From assembly GCF_038502225.1 (NCBI RefSeq), contig NC_091293.1:3112289-3176288 (forward strand): a DNA stretch of 64,000 bases. Reading direction: 5' to 3'. Shown here piece by piece: positions 53,263 through 62,657 of the stretch (positions within the stretch are counted from its first letter, which is position 1; every line of letters begins with the position of its first letter). Below the pieces are notes generated by a model. That model made no database searches and was not told the origin of the DNA. It saw only the letters and a list, made by a program, of their open reading frames with translations. The stretch is from Cherax quadricarinatus (taxonomy: Eukaryota > Arthropoda > Malacostraca > Decapoda > Parastacidae). Both the position numbers and the translations under genes were made by a program.

Positions 53263-53412
53263 CTTGATGCTGGTGAGGGGTTCTTGATCTAGGGAATTGG
53301 ATCTGTGCTCCAGTTCCCTGATTGAGCCTGAATACCTTCCACCCCCCTTCCCCCAGAGGCACTGTTTAATCCTACAGGTTTAGTGCTCCCCCATGATTAT
53401 TATAATTTTTTT
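53263..53412 (+). mobile_element. Short D-related nonautonomous element between D1 and D2
   Basis: The head CTTGATGCTGGTGAGGGGTT / CTTGATCTAGGGAATTGGAT resembles the D1 head. The end CCTACAGGTTTAGTGCTCCC, then CATGATTATTATAA, resembles the D tail. At about 150 bp without coding capacity, it looks like a head-plus-tail derivative mobilised by D-type machinery. It follows D1's tail without any spacer. Confidence 0.6.
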
Positions 53413-53500
53413 TTGTGGGCCTATGTTCAGCACTTATCTAAACTACAGAGACCAACTGTATTCCTCAACCTTCCCTGAAGCTTTTTTCTAACCTTCATGC
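53413..53500. other. Unassigned spacer
   Basis: No feature is recognised; a T-run begins it and D2 follows. Confidence 0.4.
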
Positions 53501-54228
53501 CTCTTCAAGGGGGGCTCAGTGAAGAGGCTCTTGGTGTGAGGAATTAGATATTTTAGTCTCCTTCCTCAGACCGAACCTAATTACCCCCGAATCCTCCTTA
53601 CCCTACCCCATCCCCCTTTTTCCCTTTTGTTCTCCCCATCCCTCCCCCATCCCCTTCCTATTTTTAGCCTTTGGGATTCTTCCCACAGGCACTCTAGTTC
53701 CTAGGTAGGGGGAAGGGTACCATGGTCCATCTCATTCCATTGAGGTCCTTGGCAGTGACGTAGTCTGCCTTGGAAATTGGATCACCTGGAGATGTCCTGA
53801 TTCCTCTCCAGTCTCCCAGGGGGTGGCTTTGGGTGTCTTTGTCCTGAATCCTCTTCGGTCTCCCAGGGGGTGGCTTTGGATGTCTTTCAGGTGACAGTTG
53901 TATCTCTGGAGCCTGCTTATTGGATTCCAAGGGGTTGTGGCCAAAGGGGGTATGCTTTGTGGCGGGTGTCTGGCCGCCCTCTCTTTTGTCCACCTAGGTG
54001 GCTCAGTGGATGTGAGGTTGCTATCCCTGATTGCTGGTTTACTGGCATGTAGGGTAAGGTATGGCATGGGTTCCATGCCGCATCTGCACTATTTGCTGTG
54101 CTAGGATCCTCTTGGGCATGGAGGAGGATTTACGGCCCTTTCTTTCCTCCTAGGAGTTATTCCTCCATGTTCCATCCCTTTTTTTTTTTTTTTTTTATAA
54201 AGAAAAAAAATAAAGAAGTGACATAACC

Positions 54229-56172
54229 ATGGAGTCCCAAATCCATGAACCTGCTCCCCCTAGGCCCATTCCTGATACTGCACCCTGTTCTGACCCTGCC
54301 TCATTATTTGACCACTCTTTGGACATTTCTAATGCCCCTGTACCTCTTGCTGGTGCCGTTTCATCACCCGCTCCAGGTACCGGGGATCTGACTTGGCTCC
54401 TTTGCTACACCTGACCTCTGCGCTTCTTGGACCATGCTTCCAGCTTCTACGGTGCATCAATTTTCAGATTGCCTGCCTGTCCCACGTTGGACCAACTCCG
54501 GTCCCACACCTAAACACCCTGATGATATTTCTTCGCTTCCTTCTCATTCTACTCAGAAAAGACTGGCACGTCACACACTCCCCTTACATGCTATGTTTCA
54601 AAATACACAATGGACTAAGTTTTTTACTCTACGACAGACTTCCTCGACTGCCTGTCTTTCTGACCATAGTATTGGCAAGGCTCTCCTATGCCATGTTGGT
54701 AGAAATATATCTTTTCATACCCTCAAGACCGGTACATGCATCATCACTGCCCAGAATGCTAGCCAAGCTATTCCTGTAATTATTGAAAAACATCCCTCAA
54801 TTCTTGTAGTAGTAGTGTCATTCTACCCCATACCACTGTTGGACAGAATTTCCAGACATGTGGTGATGACATTCTGGAACAGCTTGAGCTTCAAGACCTC
54901 TCAATCCTCAAAGTACACTTATGCCCTCCCTGCCCGCAGGCGGAGACGATACCCTTGCAATGTAGCTCACTTAACTTTTGACTGCTGTGAGCTTCCATCC
55001 TCTGTTTATATAGTGGGACACCGTTTACAAGTTCGAAAGGTGATTCCTACACCACAACAGTGTAGAAATTGCTGGTGTTTGGTCATCCAGCAAAATACTG
55101 CAGGCCCATTGCCGAATGCCCAGTCTGTGGTGCCGAAGACCATACCAGTACATCTTGTAGTCTACGTCACTCTTGCCTAAATTGTCATGAGGCTCACCCA
55201 TCTTACTGTAGCTGTTGCCAAGTTTACTTAAATGAGCAAGAAATACATTGTCTCAAAGAGGCAGAAGGCTTCCCATATGCTATGGCAGTCTTTCATTTAC
55301 GCCTTCAAGGGAGACTTCCCCATATTTCTTATTCTTGAGTTACTAAACGTCCCCCAACCTCTGGGGTCCCAACTTCTGCAACCTCCTCTCTGGTCACCCC
55401 TTCCGCAGTCACCCGTCAAATTCTTTTGCTGTCATGTACTCGGAGGTCCCTACCTCGACACCTCATTCTGTTCTCACCTCTTCCTCTTCTCATTCACAAG
55501 TTTCCGTGTATACAAGACCTCGTACAATACCACCTCATCGCCCCTCTCCTTCTCTGAAGTCCAAAAAATCTCCATTGTTAAAATCTTTCACCCCTCTTTC
55601 CCTTCTGCAACCTGCACATTTTTCCTTTCCAGTCTCTGTACCCAGTTCTTCACCTCTAACTGGCTCTGCTATGAATGTGGAGGTTCCTCCTCCTCATACA
55701 GTACCTTGTTCCTCTATCGCTGTATAGTCCTTGTGGCTTAGCGCTTCTTTTTGATTATAATAATAATAATTAGTTCCTCTGTCCCTTCCCAAGTTTCTTC
55801 CTCTTCTGCCCCTTCCCAGGTCAATTCCTCTCCTGTCCCCTCCCATGCTGCTTCTCCAGGTCCCTCTACCCTTTCGTCCCCCCCCCCCCTACTTTGGTAC
55901 AGTCCATCGTTGCCCTGATCTTTACTCACCCTCCTCCTTCCATCTCCAATATTGTACCACATACAATGTCCTTGTCCTCTGAAACACTTGAAGCTATCTC
56001 AGAATATACTGAGGAGACTCGACCATTAATGGACATTGATCCACCTCCTGTTCCTGCTCTTCGCTCTTTTGTATCTGCACAACTCCTTTCTTCACAGCAT
56101 ACCACTCCTTCACTGCTTAAAAATTTTCCACTGCCTCTATATGTGGACTTTTCCAACCCTTCTAGTCTGTAG
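54229..56172 (+). pseudogene. D2 ORF1, zinc-knuckle protein, multiple frameshifts
   Basis: Starts at ATG 54229 in ACCATGG, like D1. Pieces of the D1 ORF1 can be followed in shifting frames: LARHTLPLHAMFQNTQWTKF (from 54434), a zinc-knuckle region near 55060-55200 (NCWCLVIQ is damaged by a one-base loss in the first knuckle; CPVCGAEDHTSTSC is intact) and SSETLEAISEY near 55975-56010. Stop at 56170-56172. It is split by the insertion at 55716-55772. Confidence 0.8.
55708..55780 (+). mobile_element. 57-bp D-tail micro-insertion with 8-bp target duplication
   Basis: The direct repeat GTTCCTCT at 55708-55715 and 55773-55780 flanks 57 bp (55716-55772) made only of the D-family tail: GCTGTATAGTCCTTGTGG, CTTAGCGCTTCTTTTTGATT and (TAA)n. 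Removing one repeat and the insert makes D2 ORF1 read on as in D1 at this point. This is an extreme 5' truncation of a retrotransposed copy. Confidence 0.85.
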
Positions 56173-56216
56173 ATACCTCTACCTTCAGATTTCTTGTATC
56201 TTTCTCTTTGCAAATC

Positions 56217-57680
56217 ATGGCTTATTTACAGTGGAATATCCGCTGCCTCAGAGGTAACTGGGGTGACCTTCAGGTGTTGCTATTCCAGTTTTCCCCTGAT
56301 TGTGTTTGCAAAAACCCAAATTATGCTCCGCTGTTATCTATCCCATCTTAGGCTATGATTTATTATATTCATTGGATCCTTTTCCCGATGGAACCTTTAA
56401 TGAAAATGTACATCTTTTATGCACCGGTATTCCATACCATCAGCTGCATTACACTGCAGCCCACATCCACTTGAATAAGTGGTATACAATAGGTTCTTTG
56501 TATCTCCTCCTCGGGCATTATCTATCCCAGATGTTGCATTTCTGGTTTCTTCCTTACTGTCACCACTTCTGTTACTTGGCAATTTTAATGCCTACTATTT
56601 CCTCTGGGGGGTAGGGGTCTCACTGTGACTCCTGCCGCATTCAGTTGGAGGCTTTTCTCGTTTCTCTCCCCCTCCATGTTTTAAATACCGGTACTCCCAC
56701 CCATTTTGATCCTCATACTCTTTCTTCCTTTTGCATCAATCTCTCGGTCTGCTCTTCCTCAACTGTATTAGATGTCACCTGGTCTGTCCTCCTGGACTTG
56801 CATGACAGCGATCATTTTTTAATCATCCTTCTTTGTATTCACCACCTCATAGCTCATGCTGGCAATTTGACCTAGCAAATTGGGACCCTTACATTTAACT
56901 GCTTTTAGTGAGGCTCCTTCATCCTCCATTGATGAGCTTTTACACCTCATCTCGACCTCAGTTTTAACTGCAGCTTCACATTCTATATCCCAAACCTCAG
57001 GCAGGCATTCTCAGAAGTGTGTGTCTTGGTGGTCTCCTGCTTGTGCTCGGGCGGTATGTTTGAAACGAGCTGTGTGGGGCAGACACTGGTACAAGAGAAC
57101 CACAGAGAGACTCCTTGATTTTAAGCAGAAGAGAGTGGTTGCTCGCTGTGTCATCCATGATGCTAAACCCACTTGCTGGTGGGATTATGTTCCTACCATC
57201 ACTTCTGCTTCCTCTATGAGTGCAATCTGGAAAAAAGTACGGGAACTGAGTGGTAAATACTCCCCCGACCCGGCTCCTGTTCTTCGGGTTGCTGGTGTCG
57301 ATATAGCAAACCCTATTGATGTTGCCACTGAAATTGGTAATCTTGTCCCTATCTCTTAGGTGTTTCATTTATGCCCCTTGTTTCATTCCTCAAAGTCTGC
57401 CATTGAGTTAGAGCCCTTAAACTTTTCTTCTATCAGAGAAGAATCTTACAATGTGCCTTTTGCATTTCTGGAACTGGAGGCAACACTCTCAGCTTGCCGA
57501 TCATCGGCAGCAGGGCCTGGTGGCATTCATATTCATATGCTACAGCATTTACATTAGTCAGCCCTTGCAGTCCTCTTATGACTAATCTTATTTGGTCACA
57601 AGGAGTTCTTTTCCAGCTGTGGAAATCTTGCATTGTTCTCCCTTTCCGCAAACTGGGTACTACAAGACATGGAATCCTAT
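56217..57680 (+). pseudogene. D2 ORF2 fragment, endonuclease and RT N-terminus
   Basis: ATG at 56217 begins AYLQWNIRCLRG, matching D1 (the conserved G of NIRGL is changed to C). Endonuclease pieces are recognisable, including LGNFNAYYF in place of LGDFNAHHF (catalytic Asp lost) and DLHDSDHF. The RT linker (LLDFKQKRVVARCVI..) is present. Frameshifts lie near 56310, 56620 and 57355. Sequence ends in the RT fingers. Confidence 0.8.
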
Positions 57681-57722
57681 GGGTTTAGTGTTCTCATGAA
57701 TGTAATTGTTATTATCATTATC

Positions 57723-57785
57723 TCAGGGAACCCCCTTTCAAGAGAAGTTCTTTGATGCTGGTATGGGGCTCTTGATCCAAGACAC
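57723..57785 (+). mobile_element. D-type head fragment behind D2
   Basis: TTTGATGCTGGTATGGGGCT followed by CTTGATCC resembles the heads at 53262 and 46646. It follows D2's tail directly, repeating the tail-to-head pattern. Similarity is lost after about 57785. Confidence 0.5.
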
Positions 57786-59040
57786 ATGTGAAAATTTGTC
57801 TGGACTGCCTCCATGCGAGTTGCTTACCCTAGCAAGCTCTGTTGACACCGAGCTCTGAGGTCGGCACCTCAGCCTCACAAGTGGCTTATAGGACAGATTT
57901 CCATAAATTACTGATGTTGCAAGAAAATCTCGCCTACATGCATGAATAAAGGGCTAACTTGGTGTTGGAGAATATATTCTGATCTTCAACCTCCCTAAGC
58001 TTTAGCCCCTCTGGACTTCCCCTCAGAACCACATGCAACCGGAGCCTTAATTCCTGCAATATTCAGTCGATATTAGTGACCTGCCTGCACCTCAGAAATT
58101 CCTGTTTCCAAGGGGATGAGTATCCCCTAGAATAACTATGCAGAGAGTGACACTAGCTTCTAAGGCTAAACCACGAGGTGATGCCGGCATGTACCAATCA
58201 TTTGGCCGTCCAGCTGCACAACGACCCACAGTTCAACACACCCGCAAATTCCCCCCAGAAACTGGCCAGAATACTGAGAAGAAAGAGAGGTCTTGTCTTA
58301 CTGTGTGGGCCTGACGGAGGTGGTCATCTATGGTACTTCGAGGTGCCTCCACCAGTTTTCCCCAGGGCCTAGTATGTGTAGACACGTGGGGCACCGCCCT
58401 GATGTTCATGGCACTTGTTACTCGGTTGGTGTCTGATCTTAGAAGAAAGGCACTGCAGTCTCAAAACTCCGTGCCCCAGTATTCAAACTTGGGCTGCCAG
58501 TTCTCCCTGGCTAACATAACCTAGTGTTTGCCTATATTATCGGCCTATTACTACCTATGTTAAGGTCTTAGGTCTACATTATTATTATTATCTACAGTTG
58601 CCTCAATAATCCTAATAGTGTGCTAACAGTATAAACTACCTACTTCTTCCTAAAGAGTAAATCTATCAATTAAGATGTACCTTTCCAACCACCTTCGCCA
58701 ACCCGGGTGTGTGTGTGTGTTTTGGGTAGGTGTAAGGGCCACTCAACCCAGCTGTTCCATCCGTGACCTGATGGGATCTTTTTTACAACGTATCTGCCCT
58801 GTGGAACTTAGGCCCAAATAAGTTTCCACAACACATGACCTATCCTTTCCTTAAATCAAACCCGATTACCTCCCACTGCCCGAGGTGCTATCACTCATGG
58901 CGAGGTGTTTTCTTTCCCATTGTCTTCATCACTGTACTAGTAACTTGCACAACCTACCTCTTAAAATAGACCACTATACCATAAGAGGCCAGCCACTCGC
59001 CTCTCATTACTATAACACCACTGCATCTAGTCAGCCCATC
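57786..59040. other. Unassigned region
   Basis: No recognisable domain on either strand; frames are below 80 codons. There is a (GT)n patch at 58708-58721 and TATTATTATTAT near 58578. G+C is moderate and the text is non-repetitive by eye. A decayed element or unique DNA is possible. Confidence 0.35.
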
Positions 59041-59186
59041 AACCTGAAGGAACTGCAAGGTAGCATCAACCTGAGGTACCACCAAGTAGCATCAACCTTA
59101 AGGTACCACCAGGCAGTGTGAACCCATCAACCTGAAGGTACCACCAGGCATCATCAACCCATCAACCTGAAGGTACCAGCAGGCAG
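59041..59186 (+). repeat. Small tandem repeat, about five copies
   Basis: CATCAACCTGAAGGTACCAC with AGGCAG recurs about five times with spacing near 27-36 bp and several changes. It ends in CATCATCATTATTATTATAA, which is the (reversed) tail of the D3 fragment. Confidence 0.7.
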
Positions 59187-60047
59187 CATCATCATTATTA
59201 TTATAATCAAAACCAAGTGCTAAACCCACTAGGGTCATACAGTGCTGCAGGGCAGGAGGTGTTGCTGTAGCAGAAAGTAGCAAGAGTGGAGAGAATGAAA
59301 GAGGTAGAATTAGAAAGAGCTGTGGGGAGTTCTATAGGAAATATCAAAGTTTGTATAATAAATTGGTTGCCGTCAAAGAGGAAGTCTGAATCAAAGGTGG
59401 GGCCGTCAGCAAGGTGGGAAGATAAAATAAGGTGTTAGAGTGGTGATGACATTGAAGGTAAATTCTGTGTGCTCGTTGAAAGACAGGACAGTCCAATAGA
59501 ATATTGCAAACTGAAATTGGAACCCGACAATTCTCACAGAGTGGAACAGGGCACCACTCCATGAAATACCCATGAGTAAGATGGGTGTGCCCAGTGTGAA
59601 GATGGGAGAGCATAGTCTCTTAACCTCGACACTGGTGATAAGAAGGCCAGAAACCAAAACTTGGCTTTAGAGAATATAATTTGTTACGAGTCATATCGAA
59701 CCAACTGTGTTGCGAATGGTTGCAAAGGTGGCTAGAGATTACAGCAAAATAGTCTGAGAATGGAATACCTCTATATGAAACTAGGAGATCTTGTACCGCT
59801 GAGTGCGCAGCAGAGTCTGCCTGCTCGTTGCCATGAACGTCATGACCAGGGACACAGTGGAAAACAATTTCTTTGGTTTTGCTAGAAATGTCGCACAACC
59901 AAAGTTGTATACAAAGATCTAGGGGATGAGGCGAATTAAATTCTTTAATATCTTGCAAAATACTGGAGGAGTCATTACTACAAACGTTAAGGTAGGCATA
60001 GATGCAGTGTGAATGATTGCAATGAGAATTGCATACAGTTCAGCTAC
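59187..60047 (-). pseudogene. I-group retrotransposon D3, RNase H and C-terminus, 5'-truncated
   Basis: Minus strand. The tail (CCTAGTGGGTTTAGCACTTG, then TTTTGATTATAATAAT) is at 59187-59260. The C-terminal Cys-rich region is at 59344-59613 (HPxPLCE-type CENCRVPIS, ending LLYKL-stop as in D1 LLHKL-stop). RNase H parts are at 59620-60047 (AELYAI, VPGHDVHGNEQADSAA). VPGHVDVQGNE of D1 has lost codons here. Truncated within RNase H. Confidence 0.85.
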
Positions 60048-60356
60048 AGTTCACGCTATGCAAAAACTCAATGCACCGGCAGCGGCAGCAGCGACTTCCA
60101 AGCTCCGTACTTTTCTCCAACTACCAGAGCTACCAATGCTCCTATGATGACCTAGTTACAAGCAAAGCTGCACTACCCAACGTAGCACCCAGAATGACCA
60201 AAGATTACCAACAGTGAAACCTACAAATCGAAAAAATAGAGATCAAAGGAAGACCGCACACAAACCGAAAGCAACACCCCGCTGCCAGCCGAACAACGTA
60301 ACCCTAAGCTTTGTATACTACAACTTCTTCTTAACTACAACAATTCCTGTAGTATT
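60048..60356 (+). other. 5' leader of element E
   Basis: About 300 bp between D3 and the E ORF1 start. The first ~25 bp (CACGCTATGCAAAAACTCAA at 60052-60071) match an internal part of family C (near 22436-22458) with two or three differences. The rest has no frame of interest and is taken as 5' UTR. Confidence 0.5.
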
Positions 60357-61346
60357 ATGAGGCGCAATCTAAGAGGAAACAGCACCAAGGCCAGCAAGAA
60401 AACACCGAAAAATCAACTATTCAACAAGTGTAGTCAGGAGGACGCCGGCCCAGCAACCACCCCACTCACCACCACTCAAGGCGACACCACAACAATAACA
60501 ACAAACATGGCTGCCACCAGCCCATCCTCCCCTCTCTTCCCCGGATTCAACCTACCAAGTAGTCTCTCAGGTATGACCAACGATCCAGATACCCTAAAGT
60601 CATGCATCTCCAACTTAGTTATTGAAAATATGAATCTTCGAGAGACGCTAACAAAACAAGACACCAGGATGACACAACTCGAAAACAAAATCCTCAGTCT
60701 TGAACAAAAGTTATCAACACCAGGAATGACTAACTGTGACAAGACCATCCAAACAGTCATAGATAGCCATACCCAACAAATAATATCTCTTAATACAAAG
60801 GTTGAAGAAGCAGTAAAAGAATGGAAGAACAACTTAGATAACCAGTTCAGTGACTACTTTGCTCTCCAAGAAGATAAAACTGAACAAGATAAACTATCGG
60901 ACGCAGTAATAGTTAACAGTCCACTTTTTCCCAGTGATATGAACCAAACAAACAGTAAAGAAATTACTCTGCAGATCATAAAGGACCAAACAAGTGTTAT
61001 TGTACCAGAGTCTGAAATAAAAGAAGCCAGGTTACTAGGATCCCATGGTAGAAAAAGTGTTATGCTTAGATTCCACTCACATGACAGGAAAAAAGACTTA
61101 ATTATTGCATCTATTAAAGTAAAGAAAGAGGTATACATAAACGAGTGTCTTACCAAAAAACGTCAGAACCTCCTGTATAGAGTCAGAAAACTTAAGCGAG
61201 AGAATAATGACACAATACACCAATGCTTCACACGGGATGGGAAAATTCTAGTTAGGAAAACAAATGTAGGTCAACTGTACACAATCACGAACGAGAATGA
61301 TCTATCACGATTTCTCAGGGATACTAATCTTACAGAGAATAACTAA
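60357..61346 (+). CDS. Element E ORF1 protein (coiled-coil type)
   Basis: An intact 329-codon frame, stop TAA at 61344-61346. The N-terminus is basic and Ser/Thr-rich. A heptad-like coiled coil lies at about residues 85-165 (NLRETLTKQDTRMTQLENKI and on). The C-terminal half is basic (KEVYINECLTKKRQNLLYRV) and looks like the RNA-binding domain of retrotransposon ORF1 proteins, ending FTRDGKILVRKT..LSRFLRDTN. Such proteins trimerise and coat element RNA. No zinc knuckle. The ATG at 60357 is the first in the frame; ATTATGA is a weak context. Confidence 0.75.
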   Translation: MRRNLRGNSTKASKKTPKNQLFNKCSQEDAGPATTPLTTTQGDTTTITTNMAATSPSSPLFPGFNLPSSLSGMTNDPDTLKSCISNLVIENMNLRETLTKQDTRMTQLENKILSLEQKLSTPGMTNCDKTIQTVIDSHTQQIISLNTKVEEAVKEWKNNLDNQFSDYFALQEDKTEQDKLSDAVIVNSPLFPSDMNQTNSKEITLQIIKDQTSVIVPESEIKEARLLGSHGRKSVMLRFHSHDRKKDLIIASIKVKKEVYINECLTKKRQNLLYRVRKLKRENNDTIHQCFTRDGKILVRKTNVGQLYTITNENDLSRFLRDTNLTENN

Positions 61347-62657
61347 ACAATGTCCAACTTAAAAGCCTACGTAGTGTAGTGTATGTTTTGCTCCATTATT
61401 GTTCAAATTTCATTGTACAATCTCTTAGTAATTAAATAATCAACTACCTCATTTTGTGATTTTACTAGTAAGCATAAGTCACCTTATGTGATTTTCTTAT
61501 TTACTATTGTTCGCTTAAACATTAGCTGAATTGATACTTTCTCTGTCCATATTACTACCTCATATTTTTTTAAATACTATCAATTGATATTACTTACTAA
61601 AATTAATAAATATCATTTTTACTAAAATTTCAATTTACTCTTAACATTTTTGACATTTAATAACCATTACTTGTCTAATTACCTTTACCTGTTTTAATAC
61701 CACATTTACTATCCTAGATTACTCTTAATTACCTTGTACTGCCATATAACCTCAAGTATAACTACCAGTGCAATATTGAATGAAATAAACATTACTTTTT
61801 CACTTTTTTGTAATCATTATTACTTACTAAAATTTTATTAAACACCATATTTACTACCAGTCAATTTTACTTTTGTACATTAAACATTATTTTATACTTC
61901 CCATAACATTTTGTTGCCAAATTTTCAAGTTTTTATATTCAACCCCAACCTTTATATTATCCTTTGTACCTGTGTACCTGGGTACCTGTCTACCATCTTA
62001 CTATCATATTATAACCAAGACATTACCATTGTTATTTTTTTACTATTATTCTTTTGGTACTTTAATTGTGAATTTTATTTTGTCAATTTAAATCTAGTTA
62101 TAATCTTGATCTTGTCAACAACCTATACCAGACTCTAGTGCAATTGCAAGTACCATTTCAAATTGTATTTTTATATTATAAGTTTATATTATAATTCCTA
62201 CCATCTGTCCATTTAACTTTGCTTACCATTACTTAATTTTAGTCCCTTATATATTTTCTCCTTTATTTTAGCTTTATATAACTATCCTAGTTTATATATT
62301 CACAATTGTTAAAATAATCAAGGTGCTATTCTCAGGTGCTAAAGTAGAATAAGTTCACAATTTTGCCATTATATTCCAAAGCTCATTTATTTGATTACCA
62401 CTTTATTGTTCACCACAACCTATATTAGTCCCTTTTATATTATAATTTTATACTATAATTCTAACTTTAAAAAATTACCTTTATAGTACTACCTACTATC
62501 ATATTCCCAAGCTCCATTATTTGATCATCACTTTATTTGTATTAGTCCCTTAGCTCATTATTTTACATTTGTTAAATAATTCAGGTGCTATTTTTTAGCT
62601 TAAGACTATTTACTTTGTTTTATACTTAATTCTAACTATAGATTCACTACAAATCTT
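61347..62657. other. A+T-rich inter-ORF region of element E
   Basis: About 1.3 kb, strongly A+T-rich, with no frame of note. Loosely repeated phrases occur: AAGCTCATTTATTTGATTAC near 62378 and AAGCTCCATTATTTGATCAT near 62508; AATCAAGGTGCTATT near 62316 and AATTCAGGTGCTATT near 62578. It separates two intact ORFs, far more than the short spacing in D1. It could be a long spacer of this family or an A+T-rich insertion. Confidence 0.5.

Larger units (their letters stand above)
53501..57722 (+). mobile_element. I-group retrotransposon D2, decayed and truncated
   Basis: Parallel to D1 from its head through 5' UTR, ORF1 and endonuclease, into the RT fingers. The coding region stops at FRKLGTTRHG near 57671 and passes directly into an alternative tail, AATCCTATGGGTTTAGTGTT (57672-57691) plus TTATTATCATTATC. 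RT palm, RNase H and the normal 3' UTR are missing. The 5' UTR has a local duplication (CCTCT..GTCTCCCAGGGGGTGGCTTT near 53795-53830 and 53850-53880). A 57-bp tail insertion splits ORF1. Confidence 0.8.

Noticed and set aside
57786..59040. Possible LTR or host exon in the unassigned stretch
   Set aside because: I found no long terminal repeat pair, primer-binding site, splice-flanked frame or recognisable domain, so no call is made.
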